DNA from: Neelides folsomi | Taxonomy: Eukaryota; Arthropoda; Collembola; Neelipleona; Neelidae | Reading direction: 5' to 3' | Assembly: GCA_034687125.1 (NCBI GenBank) | Contig: JAQGBZ010000604.1 | Coordinates: 1-27,434 of the forward strand | DNA: 27,434 nt | In this document: in pieces, positions 11,418 through 22,150 of the stretch | How the letters are laid out: the number at the start of each line of letters is the position of its first letter | Numbering within the stretch: position 1 is the stretch's first letter | Position numbers and translations under genes: made by a program | Notes under the pieces: generated by a model | Databases searched by the model: none | Seen by the model: only the letters and a program-made list of their open reading frames with translations | Told to the model about the DNA's origin: nothing

Positions 11418-11568
11418 CACTTGCCGGGAACGTTCCCATGCCAGAAAAATGGTTCCCGAGAACGCTGGTGGGAACACATGTATGGGGATATACGGGAACG
11501 TTCCCATGAGCGTTCCCGGAAACACATATAGGAATATGGGAGCGTTCCCGGGAATTCGGCAACTGAAT
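11418..11568. repeat. GC-rich cluster of GGGAACGTTCCC palindromes
   Basis: Perfect 12-bp palindromes GGGAACGTTCCC sit at 11426-11437 and 11494-11505, inside identical 16-mers CGGGAACGTTCCCATG. Related half or near copies occur at 11449-11458, 11510-11519 and 11538-11553 (GGGAGCGTTCCCGGGA). The ends are roughly inverted: CACTTGCCG on the left against CGGCAACTG on the right. The block is an island of high GC in AT-rich DNA. Both strands read open through it, but that is an effect of the palindromes and not a gene. A small non-autonomous transposon remnant is possible. Confidence 0.75.
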
Positions 11569-12248
11569 TAGTCAGTCAGACTCAATTATTATATCTTACA
11601 TACTATACAATATTATATTATTAATTTGATTATATGATATGAGAATTATTATGTTCGGTATCGGTAAATGAATAAATTCAAAGTTATTAATTGCTCGTAA
11701 ATTTTTGTTACTGTAATTCTTTGAAACATAAACTTAATATAGAAATAAATAAAATAAGATGTTTAAAGTTTTGAATTTGACTGATGAAAATATTTCCAAA
11801 AGAAATATTAATATTTTTCTTTCAAAATCCAAAGAAACAAATGTATTATCCAAAATATAAAAACTTTGAGGGAGTTTAAAAGATCCAATATTTGTTGAAA
11901 TTGACAAATCTTGAAGAATGAGTTAAATTAATCAGTTTAAATAAAATTAAAATAATTGAATTAAATTCGATAATTTCTCTTTAATTATATTTTCTCTTGT
12001 TTTATTTCCATGTTTTTCCTCATTGTTTAATGTAAATAGAAAAGAAGACCAAAGCCTTGTAGATAAACATTCCACAGTTAGTTCGCCTACCAATTCTTGT
12101 TGGTTAATTTCAGCTAATGATTTTTCATTATTTGACAATGACAAAGTTAAACTAAATTAAAATTAACCTAACCAAAATTAAAATTAAACTTATCAATAAT
12201 GATATCCACACATGAATATGAAACGGCATAAAAATAAGACTATACTTT
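11569..12248. other. AT-rich intergenic stretch
   Basis: No supported gene. A minus-strand open stretch from about 12144 to 11947 has somewhat protein-like composition, but it starts at TTG and has no usable upstream exon. I leave it unannotated. Confidence 0.4.
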
Positions 12249-12675
12249 ATGACTGAATTTTTATCATGTTTAGTATTAGTATGCTGCTTATACTTTGAAG
12301 GTAAAAATTAAAAAAATTGTAATATTGTAATTCGAGATAAACTTTTATAATATTCAAAAAATTCAAATTTTCACTTCATGGATTCGATTGATTGCGGGAT
12401 GCAATAAAATGCACACAGATCTCTCAGCTGAAGTTTTCACATTTATATTACCAAGTGAAGTTCTTCTCAACCAAGATGACCATCTTGGGGTTCGCAAAGT
12501 ATCAAATTATTCCATTAAATAATAAAATTTAATTTAATATAATAATATTGTTAATTAAAATAAATGTTTGTAATATCAACATGTAATTAATTTAAAGGGA
12601 AAGGTTGTCGGGCCGTCATCGAAAAAGATATTTTATAAAGGCTTGAATTATGGGAAGTACGGAAGAAATAATTAA
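12249..12675 (+). CDS. Predicted small secreted peptide (69 aa), three exons, family unknown
   Basis: Exons 12249-12300, 12419-12498 and 12598-12675 join in phase (phase 1, then 0) across GT/AG introns of 118 and 99 nt, the usual size here. The product starts MTEFLSCLVLVCCLYFE, a short hydrophobic stretch suited to a signal peptide. An acidic-to-neutral middle (LSAEVFTFILPSEVLLNQDD) follows, then a basic tail with GVRKGKVVGPSSKK and IFYKGLNYGKYGRNN before the stop. VRK and SKK could be basic-processing sites, which would release a 15-residue basic, aromatic C-terminal peptide. This could be a hormone-like or antimicrobial peptide precursor, but I recognise no family. A CATAAAAA box lies about 30 nt before the ATG. 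Weak points are the non-canonical-looking second donor (AAA|GTATCA), no AATAAA close downstream, and small size. Transcript support is needed for certainty. Confidence 0.5.
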
Positions 12676-13700
12676 AGAAAAATAATATATCCATTTTCAA
12701 AATTACGAAAAAATCTCCAATTAATCTGATGGTTGGTATGAGAGTAAAAGAGTGTGAGTTCTGTGTGTTCCAATCTGCTTTATTGGGGATCCAAGACCTT
12801 TCTTTTATACTGGTCATATGGGAGTTTGGGGGGATCTGAGGAGTGGCCAAGGAATCTCCATAACGAGAATCACTTGCCATCGACCTAACCTATTCTCTAG
12901 ACTCTAGGATATACTCTAGACTATAGCATTGTTTTCATTATATCATGTACATGCATCATGTATCTGTATATTACCGAATCCAAATTTTCCAAATTTTTCA
13001 TGTTCCAAATTTTTCACTATTTAATTAATATGTATGCCTTTATATATCTATGTGTTAAAGCATAGAGTATTAAAATATTTTCTAAAATTTAATTAAATAA
13101 AAATGGTATGGGACTATTGACAATTTTAAATTGGTGGTAAAAAACCGATGTTTGGAAGACGGAGAATTGGCAACATTAATTATCTTTTAAAAAGTCCAAA
13201 GTCTTAAATTAACATTGCCTTTGAAATTATTTTGTCTTCTTTGATATTGATATTAATTATATTAAAGAAGAAAAGATACGATGACACAACCGAACTCACT
13301 ATACGAAATGCATATTAAGCATAAATACTTCAGTTTCAGTATAAAGCGGTTCAAGTTTAGGAATTTATGTCTTATTCTTATCACTATGGTTTTAAGTACA
13401 TATTTATTTATATTATTCCAATAATAAATAAACCAATATGTGGTTTATCTCTTAATATATTAGAAACCCATGTTAGGATTATAGCTTAAACATTTCCTAA
13501 AAATAATAAATACATATATGTATACATGAACTATTAATCATATTGGTACAACGTATTCTTATAAGTTATAAAACATTTCTATTTCCTCTTCAACTCCAAC
13601 GAACACTTTTTGTCAGTTATAAGGAAAAGTCTTTTCTTATGTTACGAATTTAACAAATCATAATCTAATTATTAACTACATTTATTTAATTATTTTGAAA
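12676..13700. other. Intergenic region upstream of the S28 protease
   Basis: No gene is supported. A GC-richer segment at 12720-12890 reads partly open on the minus strand but has no protein signature. Near the protease start there is TATAAA at 13567-13572 and TCAGT at 13613-13617, but their 48-nt spacing is longer than a normal core promoter, so both are only weak candidates. Confidence 0.4.
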
Positions 13701-16269
13701 ATGAAATTCCAAATAATTTTCATCACTTTCTTCATTGTTGTTTGTGTCAATGGGTTAAAGTTAACCAACAGAGGAAGATTGTTCAAAAATCCCAAAATTG
13801 GAATTTCGAATGTAAAAGACCTTTGGTTTAATCAGACTTTAGATCATTTCAATCCTTCGGATACAAGAAAATGGAACCAAGTAAGAATTTCGTTTTTAAT
13901 CCTTATTACCTATTAACATAAATGTTGGTTAATCTTAAGTTTAATTCCAGTTGTAATTAATTGTAGAGATATTTTGTGAACGAGAGTTTTTATAAACCTG
14001 GTGGTCCTGTGTTTCTTCAAATTGGTGGTGAAGGAGAAGCAAATCCTTTGTGGATGTCTCAAGGAGCTTGGATCGATTACGCCCAGAGTTTTAATGCCCT
14101 TTGCTTCCAACTCGAACATCGATATTATGGACAATCACATCCAACAAAGTAATAATTTTATTAATTAATTTTATAATTTAAACGCACATTAAACATTTTA
14201 AATGTTTAAAAACGACAAATTAACATTTTAACATTTTATACAAACTAACCATAATGTACAAATCTAACGTAATTTCTTAATTAATTGTTAAATTAAGATT
14301 AGTTAATTAATAAAATAGTAATTTAATTAATTGATATTTATTTTTCAGGGATTTGTCACCCAAAAACATGGCATATTTAACAAGTCAACAGGCATTGGCA
14401 GATTTGGCTTCTTTTACTGTTGCAATGAACGAAAAATATAATCTTACGGTAAATTTTAATTAGTAATTATTTAACATAAAAAGTTCACATTCATTTGAAC
14501 TTCCAATTTAAAGTGTAATTTTACTATACACGCTTTTACACGTATTATGACTTATTGAGATAATAATTATTAATTATGGTTTGCGTTTTATATTATTGTG
14601 GTTTATGGTTTGTGAAGGGAAATACGAAATGGATTGCTTTTGGTGGTTCCTATCCAGGAAGTTTGGCTGCTTGGTATAGAATGAAATATCCACATTTGGT
14701 TTATGCAAGGTATATACCTAATCAATTTATTAATATTTTTATATAAACATTTAATTCTTAAAATATCAATTCTATTGAAGCTTCTTTAAAAGCTTTTAAA
14801 ATTGGCAATTGTATAAAAATAATGGTTTTGTTATAATTTTTAGTGTTTCTTCTTCTGCACCATTATTAGCCCAACTCAACTTTGTTGGTAAAATTCCATT
14901 ACATAAAATTTTCTTAATTTTTCCATATTTACAAACAACTATAACAGCTTCATGAAATTACAGAATATCTTGGAGTTGTACGTGATTCAATAAAACGAAC
15001 CGATCCTGAATGCTTAACTGAAATCGGACAAGCTGTTAAAGGAACAGAAGAACTTTTGAAGAACAAAGGCGGATGGGACAAAATTAAGAAAAACTTCAAG
15101 TTGGTTCAAAAAATTCAATTAAAATTAATTGATAGAACTATTTAATTAAATTTAATTTAATTAAAATTCTTCTTCTTACAGCTTATGCGATGCGTTCCAT
15201 GGAGATAACATGAAAGATGTTGCGAATTTGTTTGAATCCCTTGCGGGAAACTTTGAAGACATTGTTCAATACAACGCGGACAATCGCGGGTTTGAAGGTT
15301 CAAAGACTGCGAACATCACAATCCAAACCCTTTGCGATCTCATGAAGCCCAAACAGAATGAAGTGAATTCTTCGTCTTTTGAACGTTTCGGAGATGTCAA
15401 CAATTTGATGCTTAAAACTCTCGGCCAAAATTGTACAGATTTTAAATATGGGAAAACAGTGAAAGACATGCAACAAATTTCATGGAATTCATCAGTGGCT
15501 TCTGGAGCGAGACAATGGACATTCCAAACATGTACCGAATTTGGATTTTTCCAATCTTCTGATTTACCCGATCAACCTTTTGGCAAAGAATTCCCTGTTA
15601 GTTTTTCAATTCGACAATGTCGCGATTTTTACGGGCCAAAGTAAGATTGAAATTTTAATTTAATCAATTAACTAAATTTGATTAATTAATGTAAGTAATG
15701 TAATTAGTTAATTAATTAATTTAATATTTTCAAATAATTTAATAATATAATGTTTGTAGGTACAATGAAGCTTTTATCAGAAAAGGAATCCAATGGACCA
15801 ATTCATTTTACGGGGAGAGAAATATTAAAGTGAGTCGGGTCATTTTTGTCAATGGTTCGATTGACCCTTGGCATGCTCTTGGAATTATTTCTCAAAATGG
15901 AACGAGTTCTGATAATCTTGTTATCTTTATTGATGGTAACTTCTATTAAAAATCACCTCAATTATAAAATCGATTTAATAAATAGTGAATGGTTTTATGA
16001 AAATTGATCAAATATATTAATTTTTATTTTTTTATTCCAGGGACAGCACATTGTGCTAACATGTAAGTACAATAGAAAATAAAACTATTAAATTTATATT
16101 TAACATTAAACCTGTCGCTAACAATAATGATGATAATGAATAATTGGTTTTAATGATTTTAATGATTATTTTAAGGTATCCATCTTCTCCGAATGATCCT
16201 CCTCAATTGAAAGACGCTCGAGTTCAAATACACAAAAAGCTCGCTGAATGGATACAAGAAAAAATTTAA
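13701..16269 (+). CDS. Secreted S28 serine carboxypeptidase (thymus-specific serine protease / PCP-like), complete, ten exons
   Basis: Exons: 13701-13880, 13967-14148, 14349-14448, 14618-14709, 14844-14887, 14964-15099, 15182-15640, 15760-15935, 16041-16062, 16176-16269, giving 494 residues, all in phase with GT/AG. S28 peptidases (prolylcarboxypeptidase, DPP7, PRSS16) cleave near the C- or N-terminus, often at proline, in lysosomes or outside the cell. A signal peptide of about 18 residues begins [14 protein letters not shown]. Then come [21 protein letters not shown] and [11 protein letters not shown], typical of the PRSS16-like branch. The triad is Ser165 in FGGSYPG, Asp433 in [11 protein letters not shown] and His460 in [12 protein letters not shown]. 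Several Cys and Asn-X-Ser/Thr sites fit a secreted protein. The ATG at 13701 is preceded in frame by TTG only. AATAAA at 16441 may end the transcript. It converges on the caspase gene. Confidence 0.95.
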
Positions 16270-16778
16270 ATCTTTGCTTTTATTGTTTTATCAATTTCTT
16301 TTAAAGTTAAACATCATCATCTTCAATTTTTAATTGTTTTAGTTATATTAATCAAAATTCAATTAACTTTATAAAACTTAATATTTTCCTTTTATTTTCA
16401 TTCTATTTCCACATGGTTGATTTAATTGACTTATTAAATTAATAAAAATATTTTATTGGATAAGTATAGGAATGTTGGACTTATAACACTTGATATAAGT
16501 ATAAGTTTCATAAGATGAAAAAACAGATCTTCAAAAACTGCTTTTGATAATTTTAAATCTGATAATGTGATAATTAATTAACCAATCCATAAAAATCTCT
16601 ACAATAAATACTTGTGTATCTTGTATATCCTATCCTATATCTTGTATAACCTAACCAAGAACACTATATAGGTTTAAGATGTAATTAAACTTAATATTTT
16701 ATTTTGATTGTGTTTTGATTTTGATTTTGTTCATAATATCATCGTAGAATTTATCTAATCAACAATTAGAAAGGAGCT
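16270..16778. other. Short 3' region between convergent protease and caspase genes
   Basis: Holds the two 3'UTRs. AATAAA on the plus strand at 16441 suits the S28 protease. AATAAA on the minus strand at 16703-16698 suits the caspase. No gene is seen. Confidence 0.45.
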
Positions 16779-18634
16779 TTATTTTTCAAAACGAAAGTGT
16801 TTTCCGAATCCAACCGATTTAAATTCAGTAATTTGACATTTCGCTAGTTGTCTTGTTACCTTGAAATAAAAAAAAATAATTAAATGATTAGATTTCAAAC
16901 ATAAATTATTTACAAGTATTAAAATAATTGTAAAACAATTTATACAAATATGTTAAACTCACTGCCATAGAAATATCCACAATAGTGAAATTTGGGTTTT
17001 CCATAGCAATTCTAGCAAATGATTGAATGAAGGGACTTCCGACATAAGGAAGTCTAGAAGAAACAAAATCTTCACATGTGCTGTAGAAAATGAATAAATC
17101 TTGAATAACTTTTCCGTTTGTGGCTGATCCAATTGGATCAATCTTAATGGGATTATTGTCAATGGAATGATTAGGGTTGATCTGGGTTGATCCGCGGCAT
17201 GAATTTACTAGGACGATTTTTGGCACACCTTTTAAACTTGGGGCCATTTCATGATTCAATTTTTGCAAAATTTCGGATAAATTAAAATACTCGTCTTTAG
17301 CGGCTAAAACTCCATCATTAGTTCCATGGGTGTTAATTATGATGAAACAACTTGGGGTTTTTTCTGGACTTCCGTATTGGCTGAATGTTTGCAGAAAATT
17401 GTCAAGGATTCCTCCACGGCTAAATATTTCCTAATAATTTAACAATTTTATTAATTATTTAATAATAATCACACTAATTTAATAAAATTTAATGTTGATA
17501 AACAAAATAAGATTTGAATAGTTTCAATAATAATTTTCATAATATGATTTTTATTCATTAAGAAGTTGAATTTAATCTAATATATAATAAGTATTAATAA
17601 AATACTGATTTTGAAGGATTTTGACTGTAAGCGACGTTAAATTGAAATTGGCGAAACATTTTGAATAGAATGTTTCCATCTTTTTCTGCGCCTAGTCGAT
17701 CCTTTAGTGGATTAATTTTGAATTTGATGAAGTTTAGAATCAAAGCGTGCCCTTTTTGATCCGATTCTGTTGTATAAAACGGCTAGATTTATTAAATCAC
17801 AAATAAAATTAGTAGCAATGATTTAATAAAACCTAATTTTTAATTATCGAAGGACAAACCATTCCCTCACTAGAACTTGAAACATAAATTTTATCATTTA
17901 GTAGCTGATTAAATTTTTGCGAAGGTGGCGAAGTTCTTTCAAGGTTTGGTTCGTCAATATGTAAAACAATTTCTGTTTTTTCCTTAGTGCCCGATCAAAT
18001 AAAATTAAAAAAACAAGATTAATTAATAGAATTAAAAATTAATTTATTAAATCTTAAGAAATTAAGTTGAAATATATTGTTGACCAACAAACCATTTCTT
18101 TTATTTTTTGGGCATCATTTGAAACTTGTAAACTTTTCATGCCTGATTCAATTGCAATCTTCAATAATATTCTTCTTTTCCCATCTTCCCATTTCAACTC
18201 ATCCAATTTTGCACAGAATATATTCAAGTCTTTTTCTTCTCCAGAGGTTAACCATAATTTAATCAAATTGTAATAAGCATCTTGAATAGACTTTTCTTTT
18301 ACACTCAAGTTAAGATACTTTAAATCCAATAAATTTGGCCCGAATAAAATTGAAATAAACAGTTGGATCAAAATTTCTGTTCCATAAAGCTCTGAGAGTA
18401 TTATGGAACAAGGGACAATCCAATCTGCATATTAAAGAAAAAAATGGAATGAAATATAATATTTTTAACGCATATGACTAAAATTACTAATTTAACTAGT
18501 AATTTATTATGAATATATTAGAATATCTTATATCCAAAACTTATATCCAAAATTCATTTTATATTATATTTATAAATAGTTTATAGTAGTTTATAGTATA
18601 ATGGATTAAATTAATAAATTATACCTTCCTCCAT
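16779..18634 (-). CDS. Caspase with death-fold-like prodomain and atypical NSCRG active site, six exons
   Basis: Exons on the minus strand: 18634-18625, 18424-18093, 17982-17860, 17782-17606, 17430-16963, 16859-16779, giving 396 residues, all in phase. Caspases are Cys proteases of cell death and immunity that cut after Asp. Residues 1 to about 114 are helical, with SIQDAYYNLIKLWLTSGEEK and LDELKWEDGKRR, resembling helices 4-6 of a death domain. The protease domain has KGHALILNF and DRLGAEKDG (Arg184, one S1 arginine), INTHGTNDG (catalytic His249), LVNSCRG (catalytic Cys292) and YSTCEDFVSSR, then GSPFIQSF. The usual QACRG is NSCRG, so the S1-pocket Gln is Asn, and the usual SWR is SSR (Arg340 kept, Trp lost). 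The C-terminal small-subunit end is short. Exon 3's acceptor (GCACTAAG) lacks a pyrimidine tract. Catalytic residues are intact, so it is probably active, but substrate preference may differ from standard caspases. Confidence 0.88.
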
Positions 18635-18791
18635 GGTTTTCCTTTGTTGTATATTGATGAATAGATTTCTCCAATTCAATTTAAAATCAATCACTTTTAT
18701 TTATATTAAACTAAATTTAATGAAAATTATTAATAATTTTTAAGACTAGTATAAATACTCCAAAAAGATATCAATGAGGAAACGACTCTTG

Positions 18792-18799
18792 CTTTTATA
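18792..18799 (-). promoter_or_regulatory. TATA box upstream of the caspase
   Basis: On the minus strand this reads TATAAAAG, a full match to the TATA consensus, 158 nt before the caspase ATG. A TCATT initiator-like word lies about 24 nt downstream of the first T, slightly close for a standard pair. Confidence 0.45.
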
Positions 18800-18899
18800 G
18801 CTAAGACTTTCGTCCGTTTATATGTCCGTTAATAATATTCTTCCGTATAATATCTAATCATTTTTATTTATATTTAAATTACATACTAGATCAACAATA

Positions 18900-19130
18900 T
18901 AAAATATCGGATGACCAACGGGATTAATTTTAATATCTTAAAAAATAAATGTAAAACAATGCAAATAAAAATGATCTAATAAAATGTAACCCAAACAGGA
19001 AACATAAATAAATAACGAAAATAGTAAAAAGTTTCTTTTACTTCAAATAACCTAATCCTTGTTGACTCTTTTAATGCAAATATTAAAATAACCGGAATTA
19101 CTATCTTCGTTTTTTGATAATTTATGTAAT
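18900..19130. other. AT-rich stretch, no gene seen
   Basis: Low-complexity AT-rich sequence between the caspase promoter region and the zinc-finger fragment. No splice-linked coding segment was found. Confidence 0.35.
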
Positions 19131-19687
19131 GAAATAATAAGGAAGTTTTATTAATAACAAAAGGTTTAATTATTAAATCACATGTTTGTAAGAAGAACTT
19201 TGTGAAGAGCAATCTTTCCAAGCACATGAGGATTCATAGCCGCGAAACAACAGCCGAATGCTTCTTTTGTGCAAAGGGATTCATAAGAAATTCTTATCTT
19301 CAAAGTCAGATGAGAACACATACAACCGAAAGGCCTTTTAAATGTTCGCACTGCCCTTCGACATTCCGTTTTGAAAAGGCGTTGAATTACCACGAGGGAA
19401 TCCACAAGAAGGAGAAAATAAAGTGCAAATCCCGTGATAAGGAATTTACAAGTGAGAAGGTCTGGTTGAGATACATAAAAATTCACGAGGAGAAAAAGTG
19501 TTCTTATTGTGACAAAATCCTTAAAAGTGCATTGGACAAAACCAGACATGAAAGAACGCACACTGGAGAAAAACCATTTAAATGTAAAATATGTCAAATG
19601 GCGTTTAGAATGAGTGGATGTTTGACAAAGCATGTTAGAAAGCACACGGGAGAAAAACCTTGTAATTGTAATATTTGTCCTAAATAA
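19131..19687 (+). pseudogene. Truncated, decaying C2H2 zinc-finger fragment
   Basis: About seven classical fingers with HTGEKPF-type linkers are readable, but there is no ATG upstream before a stop and the frame ends in mid-finger (CNICPK, stop at 19685). Several ligands are gone: the first finger reads SHVCKKNF (first Cys lost), the next has LQSQMRTH (His lost), another has CKSRDKEF with RYIKIH (second Cys and first His lost). The last complete fingers (CSYCDKIL and CKICQMAF) keep all four ligands. This fits a 5'-truncated duplicate under decay. It could instead be an internal exon whose partners I missed. It is a different finger subfamily from the gene that follows, which rarely has TGEKP linkers. 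Confidence 0.6.
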
Positions 19688-20125
19688 CTAGGGAATCAGT
19701 CAAAAACATAAATCGAAAATTATCATTTTTGATTTTATTCGAATAGTTCAAAAAATTAATTGATTATTTACATTGTGTTACCAATGTAAATTTAAATCTT
19801 GCATGAAACCAATAAGGCAATTTGGTATGATCTGATACTTACAATTAAATACTACACATTAAATACTAATATTAGAGTCTCACAGTGCTGACTTGTCTAA
19901 ATTGAGAAATTGAGTGCAAGTTGAATAGAAATTGCCATAAGATGTTTCTTAATATGAATTATCTGCCAATTCAATTTGATTTATTTTTACAGTTTACAGA
20001 TTCATTTTCAGATTTTGATATTAGATTTCATTTAAATTTCATTAGATTCACATTATAACAACAATAATAATTCTTTTTTGCCTTATGAAAAGTTATTCAA
20101 AGTTCGTTCTTTTATAAATATAAAA
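19688..20125 (+). other. 5' flank / 5'UTR of the intact zinc-finger gene, shared with its duplicate
   Basis: From about 19882 onwards the sequence matches 22151 onwards in the duplicate: both have TTGAGAAATTGAGTGC-like and AAGATGTTTCTTAATATGAA-like words and ATTAGATTCACATTATA. The start of the shared part carries CAGTG in this copy and a TCAGTG initiator-like word in the other. This suggests the duplicated unit includes the promoter. No gene lies before it. Confidence 0.5.
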
Positions 20126-21721
20126 ATGAATTCTCGAAGTTCAAATTTATTTGATCTCTATAAAGTGAAATTTCCAAATCTAAAAGACATTCGAGTTAAT
20201 ATTCAACGGTTAAAATTGGCGAATTTAATTGGTAGAATTATTTTAAGTTCAACAACATCAGGTATATATTCCAAATGTTCCACTACAAACTAACTTTAAT
20301 ATCTAGGTTATCATCATATCTATATAGTTTCAACAAGTTTCATTACTATTTTCAGTTGAATCATTTGATGAAAACGCTAACGAAGCTTTCAAATCTGATT
20401 TGATACTTAAGGATGAAATATTTCCATCAATCAATTCTAACGATCAAGGTTAATACATAACATATATTTATTATTTATATTATACATAACTATATTAATT
20501 ATAATACTCATCAACAACGTTATTTTAATTTACTTTAAACATTGAAGTACGATAATGTTGATATATGGTTATTGTTTGAATGAATATTACATATTTTACA
20601 TTTCAGATAATTCAACTAATCCCGTCATCAAATCCGAAGCAGAGGAATTCATTCTACCAGACGATGAATTAATTTGTTCAAAATGCAACAAAGTATTTAC
20701 CAATAAAAATTCATTCGAATCCCATTCTAAAATCTGTAAAATGAAAACTAATCTTAAACCACAAACGAAAAAGATGAATCCAACCAAAGCTAAACAAAGA
20801 AAATCCAAATCAACCCAAGTTGAGAATTCTTCCAAATTGAACGAGAGAGATTTTCATTGTAATTTTTGTGAAAAATCCTTTACAAAAAACGCTTATTTAA
20901 ACCGACACATTAGACATCAACATTTAAATCGAAATTTACATAAATGTTCAGGGTGTGATTACTCTACCCCAATTAAATTCAATTTAATATCTCACCTACA
21001 TCGAGTTCACTCAAACAAAGGATTTGATGAGTTGAATAGAAATTATTATACCAGAACTAAGCTTAAATGTAATCAGTGTCTAAGGGTTTTTATAAAACCA
21101 CATAATTTAATTAATCACGTCTGTTTTAATTCGCCAAAACCCAATGAAGAAAAAAAATTTAAATGCCTTGAATGCAAAAAAGGTTTTAATTCCAATCAAA
21201 ATTTAAGAGTTCATCAAAAAGTATTTCACCTCGATAATTCGGCAAAACAATTTGGGTGTGAATTTTGCAACAAAAGATTCCCTCAAAAAAATTTGTTAAC
21301 TAAGCACTTGCGTGTTCACTCAACAGAAAAAAAGTTTAAATGCCAATATTGTGATGAATCATTTAAATACCGAACAAGTTTAATCCGACACATGCAAACA
21401 CATCCGGACTTAAAAGCTGTTCAATCAGTTCAATGTTCTACAATTAATGTCAAAGAACCTAAATTTAAATGTGAAATCTGCTTTATGAAACTCAGTAAGC
21501 GTATTAAATTTGAACGTCACATGTATACGGAACATTCAATTAATTTAAAGTCAAATGTGTGTTCTGAATGTGACATGGCTTTTATTACTAAATATGAATT
21601 GAAAGTTCATTCACGCCTTCACACAGGTGAAAAATCTTTTGAATGTAAATTTTGTAATCAGCGATTCGCAAGAAAGTATAATGTAACAATACATATGAGA
21701 TCTAAACATAAAAATATTTAA
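20126..21721 (+). CDS. C2H2 zinc-finger protein with ten fingers and a lineage-specific N-terminal module
   Basis: Exons 20126-20261, 20356-20448 and 20607-21721, both junctions phase 1, give 447 residues. It is probably a nuclear DNA-binding regulator. Exons 1-2 encode a short module with SNLFDLYKVKFPNLKDIRVN and an acidic LILKDEIFPSINSND stretch, which recurs at 1207 and 22398. Exon 3 carries the fingers. The first, CSKCNKVFTNKNSFESHSKI, ends in Cys (C2HC), and the fourth (CNQCLRVF...HVC) is also C2HC. The other eight are C2H2, for example CEFCNKRFPQKNLLTKHLRV and CSECDMAFITKYELKVHSRL. A lysine-rich linker lies between fingers 1 and 2. Only the last linker is HTGEKSF. I chose the ATG at 20126 because the frame upstream offers only TTG. 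The polyA signal is AATAAA at 21865. It does not have the ZAD, BTB or KRAB domain often found in such proteins. Targets are unknown. Confidence 0.88.
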
Positions 21722-22150
21722 TTGGGTAAATTTGATATTTTTCTCATTGCCTTTTATTTTAACTTTGTCCTCGTTATTCTCATAAATGCTAAAATTGTGC
21801 ATTCATCTAACATTTGTAAGATTTATTTACAATCACAACAAATTTTTATTGTAAAAACCTAAAGAATAAATATTTTATTTATGAATTTAAGATAAATTTA
21901 AATTGAATTATTTATAATTCTGTTCGCATATAGACAGATAAAATTAAAGCATAATATCACTGATTGCACAAATAAATAATTGGATGTTGTTGAACAAAGT
22001 AACGTAATTTAATTATTGCTATTATTTTATGTAATTTTACTTTTAAATATAATTCGAAAAATTATTAAAAGATTTATGAATATATATTCAGAAATTGAGC
22101 GAGAAAGCTTACGTTTGACCTGTGAATCTGTGAAGCGGTGTATCTAACAA
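21722..22150. other. 3'UTR of the zinc-finger gene and spacer
   Basis: The 3'UTR with AATAAA at 21865-21870 matches the downstream flank of the duplicate (AATAAA at 23323). The remaining spacer to about 22150 is AT-rich with no gene. Confidence 0.5.

Noticed and set aside
11353..11571. Open frames on both strands through the GGGAACGTTCCC block
   Set aside because: Both are produced by the palindromic repeats and neither has an independent protein signature.
11947..12144. 65-codon minus-strand open frame with protein-like composition
   Set aside because: It starts at TTG. The only upstream ATG with a hydrophobic start would need a 21-nt intron and is out of frame.
12733..12744. TGGTATGAGAGT, similar to a tRNA-iMet primer binding site of copia elements
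   Set aside because: It has two mismatches, and no LTR, polypurine tract or pol gene is nearby.
12587..12880. 97-codon minus-strand open frame
   Set aside because: It overlaps exon 3 of the better supported plus-strand peptide gene antisense, has a low-complexity Phe-rich part and no motif.
19178..19645. 155-codon minus-strand open frame
   Set aside because: It is the antisense shadow of the zinc-finger fragment, Cys/Phe-rich only because it mirrors finger codons.
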